From assembly GCA_025531455.1 (NCBI GenBank), contig JAMYHL010000003.1, positions 1-64,000 of the forward strand: a stretch of DNA of 64,000 nucleotides, given 5' to 3'. The notes under the pieces were generated by a model, which did no database searches, had not been told where the DNA came from, and worked only from the letters and a program-made list of their open reading frames with translations. Position numbers and translations under genes: made by a program. The DNA comes from Apiotrichum sp. Y4204. Lineage: Eukaryota > Basidiomycota > Tremellomycetes > Trichosporonales > Trichosporonaceae. Numbering within the stretch: position 1 is the first letter of the stretch; the number at the start of each line of letters is the position of its first letter. Of this stretch, positions 24,471 through 33,681 are shown piece after piece.

Positions 24471-25430
24471 GCTGCGCCACAACACTTGCTTTTGCCGGCC
24501 GCTTTTCCCTATCTTTCAAACAGCGTTCGTGTACGGCCACACGTTGGTCGCATCGCGATCCAGAATCCCGAGTGGTGTCGCACACACCGTCCCCGACCCC
24601 ACTCCGATATGATCGGGTTGAAGACCCCGCAGTCACGAGGTGACAACCGCCGCCCTGCAACTCCCGTGAGCTACGCGCTAGTGGCCCGTATCCTTAAGCA
24701 TCATAGGGTGCAATTTTCCAAACACCTCGAATCCAACACGTAAAGCAGTGGACGCGATGACCTAGTGGCCTCCGGTTAGTCACACTGCGGTTAGTCACTG
24801 TACGTTTGTTACTGCCCTTCTGGCAGCGAAATTTCTGGGGGCAGCACGAGTCGCGCTAGGCGCGCAGGTCTTTAGAGTTCACCGCCGCGCAGTCTCAAAG
24901 TTGTCTGAGGCATTCGCTGCGCAGTACGAGTTCGCCGAGCTCAGGGCACGTCGGCGAGCCACCGCTTGCGAGATTCCTCGTCATACAGTACTTCTAAATC
25001 TCGATAAGCTCGGTGCGTCTATAGGCGATGGCAGCCTGCCGCCGCAAAACTGGCAAACGAAGGTGCGAAGCAGTAACAGACTCAGCGCCTACCGTCTAAC
25101 CCTTATCAGGACCGCAGGGAGCGGCAAGCACCGTCCATCTTCATGTTCATGTTGTCGTGCGGCTGTTTCCTGCGGAGCAAGCGGCTATCTTCGCGCGTGT
25201 CTCATCTCCTAGGGCTCAGCAGTTCTCGAATACTTGTCTCACATCTGTGCGTCGTATGTACATACACCCTGTGTTCTGGGCCGACAGCGAACACCATCCT
25301 GCATGAGGCGAATAATACCCCTGATATCCTCGTGTGCTCAAGATCCCTCATTTTGAGACACTGAACATGATCCCGTCAGTTTTTGACAGATCTCTCACGA
25401 TCCCTAGGAGTGTCGGGCATGAAGTTACGA

Positions 25431-25670
25431 CTAGACTGGGCGTTCCGCTCCGGACTTTTGCTGGCCGTAAGCCACATCGGTCTCGACAGGTGGCTTGACG
25501 CCGGCCATGTTCTTGCCGAATTCCTTGCCGGAATTTGGGATCTTACTGCCGCTGGCGAGGGCTGAGGTCGTCGCGGCAGAAGTCTGTCGGTCAATGTTGT
25601 TTGGGTCAGGCCGGCGGGCAACGTGCCCCTCGGCGGCGCCACCGATCACTCTGAACTGACGCCCCCAGAA
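25431..25670 (-). CDS. Possible small gene, 3' part only, unknown
   Basis: A minus-strand open frame ending with TAG at 25433-25431. Its last 60 or so codons have the local coding pattern (GGC AAG, GTC AAG, GAG ACC) and a plausible soluble sequence with NNIDRQTSAATTSALASGSK and GVKPPVETD. A possible acceptor (tcag) is near 25657. No convincing upstream exon or start was found, so it may be a chance frame or a gene remnant. No family recognised. Confidence 0.25.
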   Translation of the reverse strand, partial: FWGRQFRVIGGAAEGHVARRPDPNNIDRQTSAATTSALASGSKIPNSGKEFGKNMAGVKPPVETDVAYGQQKSGAERPV

Positions 25671-26124
25671 TCGTGGCTGAGAAGGGCACCGGGCTACATT
25701 CCTCAGCCCGACCACATGTGGCAATGTGGTATCTGTGACAGCCCATTCGAGAACTGTAACGCAGCTTGTCAACAACACCGGACAATCTTCAGATGATCTA
25801 TGTAAGAGGACTGAACAGCGTGGTGTTGAGGAAAACGCGATTTCCCTGTTGACTTCCGTTCTTAGTCGGAAGTGGCGGCTGATGTCCGTTGAAGGCTGCA
25901 ACTCGCGTCCGGACTTTGAGAAGGGACTCCACTCTCTGCCCTAGTTTTCGCGAATGAACGCAAGGGCCCTCCAGGTAGGCCACTCACTTGTCCAGATGTT
26001 ACAAGTTCTTAGACTGCACATCCGTTTCTGTTCACGCAGTGACTTTCGGTGGAGAGTTCTGTATATTTTATTTTTATTGATTTTTGTTTGGGGGTTTGAT
26101 GGATAGTATTGCACGCGTCCATCG

Positions 26125-26355
26125 TTAGCACATCTCACCGCAAACGACACCTGAGACGGGGATGTTTGGGGACGGGGCGTATACGAGCACCAGGCCATAG
26201 CTGCGCATGAACGGGTTGCTAGATGAGTGGACTATTTCTTCCAAATAGCCCAGCAGGTCATCGATCGCGGAGCTCACATCGACGACATCGAGACTTACCT
26301 TCAGCTCTCCGCGGCCCTCCAGGCCCGCCGGGCACTCTGGCGCGCTCCAAAGCAC
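26125..26355 (-). CDS. Possible 76-codon frame, unknown
   Basis: Minus-strand frame with coding-like sequence in its second half (AIDDLLGYLEEIV, then a Phe/Tyr/Val-rich end). It sits just downstream of the tRNA-Glu gene and has no partner exon that I can defend. It may be chance. Confidence 0.2.
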   Translation of the reverse strand: MLWSAPECPAGLEGRGELKVSLDVVDVSSAIDDLLGYLEEIVHSSSNPFMRSYGLVLVYAPSPNIPVSGVVCGEMC

Positions 26356-26410
26356 CAGAGTCTCCCTGCATATCCTAAAAAGCTTCCTGCTCGAGCGCTG
26401 CTCGAGCTGA

Positions 26411-26514
26411 TTCTCCGCCAGGGAGTCGAACCCTGCTCTATCGCGGTGCGCTCCTCCTGCCGGAGGGCTCTCTCGACTGAGAGGCGATTATACTAACCGA
26501 TATACTAGCGAAGA
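26411..26514 (-). tRNA. tRNA-Glu (CTC) with 32-nt intron
   Basis: Read on the minus strand: acceptor stem TCTTCGC/GCGGAGA (one G-U pair), D stem GTAT/GTAT region as in eukaryotic tRNA-Glu, anticodon stem ATCGC/GCGAT, loop CTCTCA giving anticodon CTC, and T stem CAGGG/CCCTG with loop TTCGACT. The intron at 26477-26446 follows position 37 and has a strong internal hairpin (CCCTCC with GGAGG). The mature tRNA is 72 nt with discriminator A. Confidence 0.9.
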
Positions 26515-26653
26515 GGACGGAGAGCTCTCCGGCGATGCACAGAGGTTCGTTGACCGGCAGGAGTAACAAGATCACGCGAAGAAACATGACGGTCGTGACT
26601 GTAGGTTAAAAACTACGGGCACCGATGTACCAACGCACGTGAAAAAATGTCGA

Positions 26654-26735
26654 GGGCGTGTAGCTCAGTTGGTAGAGCGTTCCATTCGCATTGTGTGATT
26701 TGGAAAGGTCTTTGGTTCGATTCCTAACTCGTCCA
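26654..26735 (+). tRNA. tRNA-Ala (CGC) with 9-nt intron
   Basis: Identical to the two tRNA-Ala (AGC) genes outside the anticodon arm. Here the arm is TTCCA/TGGAA with loop TTCGCA, so the anticodon is CGC, reading GCG. The intron is 26691-26699 and the mature tRNA is 73 nt. G3-U70 is kept, and the same U-U mismatches at 6-67 and 51-63 are present. Confidence 0.92.
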
Positions 26736-27473
26736 GACGCGATCGCGAGGTCGGTTCATTTTTGCCTTTTTGTCCCTGCCCCAAAGGTCCCAGAACGGCC
26801 AGACCTGGCCAATCAGACAAGCCCATGGCTCCCGGCTCGGAGGGGCAGAGCAGAGAGCTGTTACTAAACTTGCCTTGTTGCTCTGGCATACCCGTCATCG
26901 CCGTCGCCCCCAGCCGCTACGCGGATTTCCTGCGTCTCTCCTCTTCGTTGCCGCCAATAACGCGCGCACAGCACCAGCACAGGGACCGAGGCCCGAGAAC
27001 CGAAAGGCGCGACGCGACACAGTAGGAGGTTGCTGCGTGGAGATTCCCGCCAGACGCCGGTTAGTCGTCCAAAATCGCAAGAAGAGCGGGGTAAATTGTA
27101 AACAAGCGAGTAGAGCACTGTCCTGTATGCGTGTGGACTGAATGTCTGTCACAGAAGAACGCCACGGCAGCAGCGGGGATCAGAGACGCTTCGCTGAGAC
27201 ACTCTGATTAAAGGTTTACTACGGAGAAGCCTCAGCCCGAGGATTGGGTCGACACGAGGATCAGAACAGAATAGCGACGAGGAAGACGAGAATAATGATT
27301 CTGTACTTTAGTCGACCCATCATTGCCTCATATCTCTTCGGGGCGAGCTTTTGCGAACCCGTGCTGGGTCCCGAGAGGCCCCAAGACCTTCTCCGACGTT
27401 GTCCCTCAACAACGCGTCTCGTGTCGCTACAGCCGGACCGCCGCGGAGAGGCGCCGAAAATTCCGTCATCACC
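26736..27473. other. Intergenic between two tRNA-Ala genes
   Basis: No coding sequence recognised. Both flanking tRNA genes point right. Confidence 0.5.
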
Positions 27474-27559
27474 GGGCGTGTAGCTCAGTTGGTAGAGCGT
27501 GTCATTAGCATTCAACCGCCTATTTGACAAGGTCTTTGGTTCGATTCCTAACTCGTCCA
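27474..27559 (+). tRNA. tRNA-Ala (AGC) with 13-nt intron
   Basis: Same 73-nt mature sequence as the copy at 6371. The anticodon is AGC at 27507-27509, and the intron at 27511-27523 differs in length and sequence from the other copies. G3-U70 is present and both U-U mismatches are repeated. Confidence 0.92.
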
Positions 27560-27858
27560 TGGTGTGCAGCGAGAGCTGCGGTTGCCTTTTTTGCTTTCGA
27601 GAGGTCGAGATGCAGAGGAGCTAGAGGAGTGGAGTGGTGATGCTCGGTGTTAGTAGATGCGGAAGTCAGATGGTGAAGTTTGTTGGTGTGTGGCACGGGT
27701 AGACAGATTTGCGTGATCTCTGCGAGATTTCGACCTAGTGCCACATGCCAGGACCGTTAGTCTAGTTGAGTGAGCGGTCAGCGGGGACACATTAGCATTC
27801 CCAATGTACATGTAACACTGTATGACGTATGGTGAGGCGTAAGGCGTAAGAGTTGTGT

Positions 27859-29973
27859 CTAGGTGGCCGCGAGGACGAGCGCATCGAGGACGGCCCAGGC
27901 GGCACAAGCAATTTCTGGGCCGGCCCACGCAAGCGCCTCGTGGGGGAGGGAGGAGGGGATGGCCGTCGAGACGAGGGCAGAGGTGCGGACTGCGGCGTCT
28001 GAGGCGAGCACAACGGCGGCGAGAGGGATGAAGCGGCCAGAGCGGGAGACAAGACACACGATCAGGGCGAGGGCGGAAGCTGCGGCTTCGAGGCCCAGGA
28101 GCACACGGAGTGCTGGCGCGGCAATATCCTCCAGGCGAAGCTTCACCGCTACGCAGGCTATTGCGGCCACGAGAGCGACGCAGCGAACGATCAGGAGGGT
28201 AGTGCGGAATTTACGCACGAGCGCATCATCGAGGACGAGGCCATGCGATGGAGCGAGTGGAGCCATGGGGAGAGGCTGCGATGGGGTATTCGGAGCTGCT
28301 GCGCCGGTGGAGATTCCCCACCCGGCGAGAAGAGATTCCAGACCCGTCTCGTCGTCCGCGGTGCCGTTCGGAAACATGCGCTGCTGGCCTACGCCAAAGG
28401 TATCCCAGTCGTTGCGCTCGTCTGGCGTGCCGGCGCCAGGTGTGGGCTCCCAATCCATGGGTTCCGACTCGTCTCGCGGGAATTGAGGACGGGCAAGTGA
28501 TGGCTGGCCAAATATCGGGGCGGGAGGTGGGGTCGAGGATGGGTCAAGCGACAGGGCCGATAGTGAAACTGGAGGTCGAGTAGCCTGGGTCGGAGTAGAG
28601 ACCTGTACAGGGTGGACAAGGGTGAGAGGAACGGGTGCAGAGATCTTGAGCTGCCAAAATGCAGTTATGACCGCCTGAATGTCAGCTGTGTTTCGGATCG
28701 CTGGCTTAGCTCACTATTGCGTCGGAAATCGCAGTCTGGACAATGACCGTTGGGGACTTGGTGGTATCGCGCCTCCAGATGGTGAGGTAGACCGCCGCGC
28801 CAGCGCGGAGACAGAGAATGGCAAGCATTGTAGTCTACGGTCAGCACGATTTCGGAGTACGCACTCACGACCCAGGTACTTCTTCCCTCCACACGAACGT
28901 TATCCCCACCGCGGGCGCGCCGGAGCCATGTTGGATCCCACAGGGCCCAAAGTATCGAGATGCCGCGAAGTACTAGCAGTGCTGTGGTTGCACGAAGGCC
29001 CAAGACCCGCGAGTTCGCAGCATCAGCGAGCAGATCCGGCCACATCCAAGCTGAGAGTTAGGTCACCCGAGTTAGTAACTCACCCGCTACACCAAGACCC
29101 CAGCTCAACACCGCGTCCGTCGCCCAGGCGACCCCTCTTGCGCGCCACACGCCAACCTCGAACGCCGTTAACCTCTGGGTAGGCGATGCCTCCTGAGCGC
29201 GGCCGCGACGGAGGGCCCGCCCCCATGCTTCCGATTGCGCGCGCTGGTCGGACCGCTTGAGCGCCTCGTCCACTGCTGGCTGACAGGACGAGCAAACTGG
29301 CGGATACCGCTGGTGCAGGGATGCGATGTAGTTTGGCAGCTCTGCCTCGAGAGTTGCGTACGCCGGATCCTGTTGTCAGTTTGGAATTATGGGAAGACTC
29401 ACGCTCTCATCGGGAAGATAGTTCCCCAGCAGGTTCATCACGAGCGTCTGGTTGGTGATACAGTCGCGGCAGAAGGGTGTCGAGGCCGAGGAGGAAGGGA
29501 GCCGGTTCGCTGGTGCTTTTCCTGCAGTCGGAATAGATCACACAATGAAAGTCGAGTCAGAATCAGTGCGATTGTACAGACAATCCCCAGAGACATCGTG
29601 GGTAAGGCAGTCGTGCACCAACAGTAGCGCGGTTGAGCGACACCAGACATGATCAATGACGACATGTCAGCACGCGACGAGGCAACGAACAAGACAAGCC
29701 AAGCTTACCGCGCAGCGCAAAGCTATCTCCATTCAAGGTAGGGTTATGCATAGCGGGGAGGTCGGACACAATGACGCCGTTACTATCGCGGACGTTCCAG
29801 CACCCGCACGCGGCGCACCGCCAAGCCGAGGACGACGCGGGGGTGGACGCAGCGTCGACGTTGACGTTGGCGCCGAGCGCGCCGACGCCGTGCTCGCGCG
29901 TGTGGGCCGGGCGCTCGTCCGGCGAGAGGCAGAAGAAGCACGCTCGCGGCTTGCGGCGCCGGAATATCGCCAT
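27859..29973 (-). CDS. IMA1: Ima1/Samp1-type inner nuclear membrane protein, 595 aa
   Basis: Six exons: 29973-29709, 29521-29403, 29369-29084, 29050-28869, 28834-28715 and 28674-27859 (1788 nt). The N-terminus has paired cysteine knuckles, Cys12-x2-Cys15 and a second CAAC pair followed by GCWN. Then come FCRDCITNQTLVMNLL and CSSCQPAVDEAL, the pattern of the Ima1 N-terminal domain. Several hydrophobic segments follow (near LRATTALLVL, TMLAILCLRAG, and three in the last exon), separated by a Pro/Ser/Thr-rich loop. Fission-yeast Ima1 and human Samp1 sit in the inner nuclear membrane and link it to chromatin and microtubule-coupling complexes. Intron 1 (187 nt) is longer than the rest. The gene is divergent from COX16, with 257 nt between the start codons. 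Confidence 0.82.
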
Positions 29974-30230
29974 CGTGGGAGGGAATAGTGGAGGATGTGA
30001 GAAAAGTTGGAGAATGTTAATGTTGAGGTTGGTGTTGGTGAGACTTCGGCCCGTCATTGCGCGTGTGTGTGTGGTGGCGAATTTCGGAATCCTCCTTTCC
30101 TAGCGGCCCAGTGCCCAGTGTGCCTCCACTTTGCGGGGAAATTGGCCATCGGCCATCACACACCCGCAGGCAACGCAATCTCACACTTTCCTCTTCTCCA
30201 CGATCCACCACTCCTTCCAGTCGCATCACC
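29974..30230. promoter_or_regulatory. Bidirectional promoter IMA1/COX16
   Basis: 257 nt separate the two start codons. No TATA box is obvious. The part next to COX16 is C/T-rich (tttcctcttctcc), common before fungal start sites. Confidence 0.5.
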
Positions 30231-30890
30231 ATGGCTTTTGCCTCGAAATCCCGCAAGGCCCCCGGAGTCGTCGCCTCGGCTGTGCGGCGACACCCGTTTG
30301 CGTTCTTCGGCCTCCCCTTCCTCGGCGTCGTTGTCGTTGCCTCGTACGCGCTCGAGACATTTACCCAGACGCGGTACGACCTTGATAACCAGAAGCGTTC
30401 GACCGTGACCAAGGAGGAGGAGCTAGGCATGGACAGGAACCGCAAGAAGATTGACATTCGCGAGGAGTACTATGTGAGTCAAGGTGAAGGGCGGGGAGGT
30501 GTGAAGTGGGGGACGAGGTCGGTGACGATGAGGATCAATGTTGCGGGAAGGCTTTGCTCCTTTGTCACGAGACTTGCTATCCCTATCCAGGCTTCCCATT
30601 CGCGTAACCTTAGCGAAAAACTCTCAGTTCTGTCTGGCTTCATGCACTAACCGCAGCGCCTCAACGCGCCGGCCGGCACCGACTCTGCGCTCGACGCCCT
30701 CTCGACAACGTCGCTGGATACCAGCGCGGCGCGCAAAAAGAAGAAGTTCTCGATGGCCGCCACGAGCCAGGACGAGTACGAGCCGGTGCGCGTGCCCCGG
30801 CCTGCGGGCGTTAGCGAGTGGGGAGGCGTCGGCGAGGCGAGCGAGGACGCGCCCATTAAGGGACACCGCAAGGAGGACCGATGGGTATAG
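30231..30890 (+). CDS. COX16: Cytochrome c oxidase assembly protein Cox16, 158 aa
   Basis: Two exons: 30231-30473 and 30657-30890 (477 nt). The order of features matches Cox16: a basic N-terminus, RRHPFAFFGLPF leading into one transmembrane helix (about residues 23-43), FTQTRYD, then KKIDIREEYYRL and YEPVRVPRP. Cox16 is an inner-membrane protein that helps insert Cox1 and Cox2 into complex IV. The protein is longer than the yeast one, owing to an Ala/Lys-rich insert after the RLNAPAG stretch. The exon junction falls after EEYY, inside the most conserved block, which supports the splice call. Confidence 0.9.
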
Positions 30891-31200
30891 GATCTCGGCT
30901 AGGTGCACCCTGCAACGTCTTGCACCTTGGACGCAATGTCGACATTGTCCTGCGCGATCTCTCATGTGCGATCCCTGCCTCCCCTCCCACTCATCGCATT
31001 CACCACTCATAGACCGCACACAAAACATCAATACATGTAAACACTATTAAGCTGACAGATATTCGCGCGCGGCGAGTCATTGTACAAAAAGGAGGGTGGT
31101 CGTGGCATGGCCTTGGTCTGGGTGGCCATTGTGCAGATCGTGTCCTGGCAAGGCGAGGTGTTGTGGCCGAAGCCAGTGGGTTATTGACAGTTCGACTTTA
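30891..31200. other. Convergent 3' region
   Basis: 310 nt between the stop codons of COX16 (plus) and the minus-strand membrane protein gene. No other feature seen. Confidence 0.6.
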
Positions 31201-33309
31201 CTACCAGTGGGGTAAGAAAGCGCCGAGAGGGGCGAGGAGGAGACATGGTGCAGCGACGATGAAGAGAGCAATCCACCCGCGGGCCTGGCGGATAGCAAAC
31301 GGAGGTTCGCGGTGGAACATGCGCCACATGCCCGCAATCACGTCGAAGGGGAGGACGACGACGTTGAGGGGCAGCATGAGCGGCGGAGAAGGCGGGGCGT
31401 GGTCTGGCGACGGAGGGAGGTAGCGGGCGACACCGGCGGCAAGGGCGCGGCGCGAAGCGTGGCCGATTGCGGGTCCGTACTCGGCCTCCCAGGTGCCGTC
31501 GTGGAGCTCATTGGATGGGGCCATAGCACGGAGAATCGAGAGGCCAGCGGAAAGTCCAATGACGAGGATGAGGGTGATGAGGAGCGCGACGCGGGTCTCG
31601 AACGGCGCCACACCGACCTCAACGGGTCCGCCACCGTAAGCTGTTGCCGCAAAGTCTCCTGCGCGCCACACATCGCCGTTCAACGCGTACGCGTATACCG
31701 CCCAGAGTCCCGCGGCGAGGGGGACGAGGAGCGCGGCGGCCTTGGCACCGCGTGCCAAGATGCCGGCAAGGAGGGTCGCGAGCGGAAGAAGTCGGTGAGG
31801 GAGGAGGAAGGGGAGCGATGGCGCCGAAGGGAGGACTATGGCGAGAGTGCATGATGGGATCGCGAGAAGGCGGAGGAAGACCGCAATGCCTTCACAGTGG
31901 GGCACTTTGTATAGCACACCAGCAAGCTGGGCGGGCAGCAGGAGAACCAGGTGGGCGGACGAACTGGGGCCGCGACGGCGATGCGTTGCATCGACAAGAG
32001 ACTGAGGTCAGTGCTGAAATGCGGAGGAAGCAACAGCTGGGGTCTGCGTGACATGCCACAAAGGATGAGGACGAGTAAACACATCTGCCTTCTGTATCCT
32101 TCTTCTTGATTTCTTGAACACATGACACCCAGCGCCGAAACATGCACTCACGCCCATAAGCGAGCACCACGACCAGACGATCCAGACAATGGTGGTTGGC
32201 CCGCTGGTGTCCGGCCCGACAATGTTATCCGGCACGAGCGCGGTCACAAACGTGAGTGCCATGAACACGATGTTCGCCACCAGCTCGAGCACGTGTGCAC
32301 GCCTGGAAGTGTTAGTCAATTAGTCACATTCTCCACGATTAAGACATGTATGGTGCAGGGATTGTGGGCTGGTGCGGAATGGTCCAGTCGAGGTGCCAGA
32401 TGCTGTGTGGAGCAGTAATGCGGACCGAATTGGGAGCCGCAAGCGTCCCTCAAGATCTGGATTGCATCCAGCTTGCAATATGCGATATGCGAGACCGTAT
32501 CCGGCCCAGCATATGGCCAGCATCGACACATGAGAGAGATGCACACGCAACAAACACGGCGGAAGCTTGGAAGCGGAATGTACTCACGCAGGCGTGACGG
32601 CATGGTCGAGGAAGCCACGCAGTTCAAACTTGGAATCGTGTCGCGAGCGCCGGGAGCGGCTCCATGCACGGGGCAGGCCGGCGCGGATGAGCGGGTGGTC
32701 GAGCACCTCGCCGGGCGTCGTGTGGTGTGCGAGCAGTGCCGCGACTAGGTGGGATGTAAGCATGCTGCCGATGTGGATGGGAGCGGCGGGGCGGTGCAGA
32801 TCGCACCATCCATTCGTGCAATGCTTGGCTGGGCAAACATGGATCGAGGCCCCGCCGTCTCCGCCAGCGGCGCCCCGTGCATCGCATCGCACAGGCGCAT
32901 TCTACTCACGGGTCGTGCATCGGTCAGCGAGGGGGAGCGGGCGAGAGAGGACGAGGACGTCGTCGTCGTCCTCGTCGCGCTGCCAGTGTCCCTCGGTATC
33001 GCAGTATGCGAGCGCGGCATCGAGGGCGTGGATCGCGCGCTGGCGGAGCGCGACACGCGTGCGAAGCGTCTCGCTGGCGCGGTACGCTGCGGCGCGGGCT
33101 GATCCGCGGGCGCGGTCGTGCCGCTCGACAATGTGCAGCGCATACAGCACCGAGGCGAGTTCGTGCGTAACGTCCATGTGTTCAGCCAGGGGCTCGCTGA
33201 TGCCCCGCGCACCGAGACGCAGGAGCTGGTTTGCGCGCTCGTCAATCGGCGTAGAGTCCATGCTCTCGGTATTCACGATGAGCGGCGTGCGCTCGGTCAC
33301 GGCGGGCAT
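31201..33309 (-). CDS. Polytopic membrane protein, weak TRPY/Yvc1-like features, 530 aa
   Basis: Four exons: 33309-32910, 32828-32588, 32302-32152 and 32001-31201 (1593 nt). The N-terminal 130 residues are charged and helical (HELASVLYALHIVERHD), followed by SHLVAALLAHHTTPGEVLDHPLI. Then come five or more hydrophobic segments, beginning at VLELVANIVFMALTFV. The end, with PLNVVVLPFDVI and a last helix FIVAAPCLLLAPLG, resembles the closing segment of vacuolar TRPY (Yvc1) channels, which suggests a fungal cation channel. The resemblance is faint, the protein is shorter than Yvc1 and I see no clear pore motif, so function stays open. The acceptor of exon 2 was chosen at 32829 because the nearer AG breaks the frame. 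Confidence 0.6.
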
Positions 33310-33681
33310 GGTGGCGTGGATGTTGTTGTTGTTGTTGCGGGATGTTGTTGATGGAGAGTACAATGGCGAACAGATCCACTTTGGTACTGACTGATCCACT
33401 CAACTCCTCATCGGTCCATCTGAACCTGAAAAGCGGCAATGTGACCGCACCAGGAATGTTTTGCTCGATTTAGCCACCCACAGCTTCCCAGCCCCTCCAG
33501 CCCACGTCACACGATGCATACAAAATGCTCTGCGCTCTTCTAGAGTGTGCAGTGTGCCTATCCGGGGCATTATGAACTCCACGAGATCCATATCAACACC
33601 GCTCCCGTCCAATCCCAGTGCAGCTGCAGAGCATCGTATATCCATATCCATATCACGGCTCGCTCAGATTACAACAGCTAG
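33310..33681. other. Short spacer between two minus-strand genes
   Basis: Promoter of the membrane-protein gene, including a (GTT)n-like run at 33325-33340, and the 3' flank of condensin YCG1. No other feature seen. Confidence 0.5.

Larger units (their letters stand above)
17497..26410. other. Gene-poor stretch of about 8.9 kb
   Basis: Beyond the promoter of the minus-strand gene starting at 17496, no frame here shows protein motifs or the codon pattern of the neighbouring genes. Frames of up to 315 codons exist but look like GC-rich chance frames. Poly-A runs sit at 19741-19751 and 24450-24470. Two short minus-strand frames near 25.4-25.7 and 26.1-26.4 kb are listed separately. No reverse transcriptase or transposase motif was recognised, and no long terminal repeats were obvious. 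Confidence 0.5.

Noticed and set aside
23538..24485. 315-codon minus-strand frame in the gene-poor stretch
   Set aside because: Composition is erratic, it begins with a Phe run from the poly-A tract, and shows no domain or splice logic.
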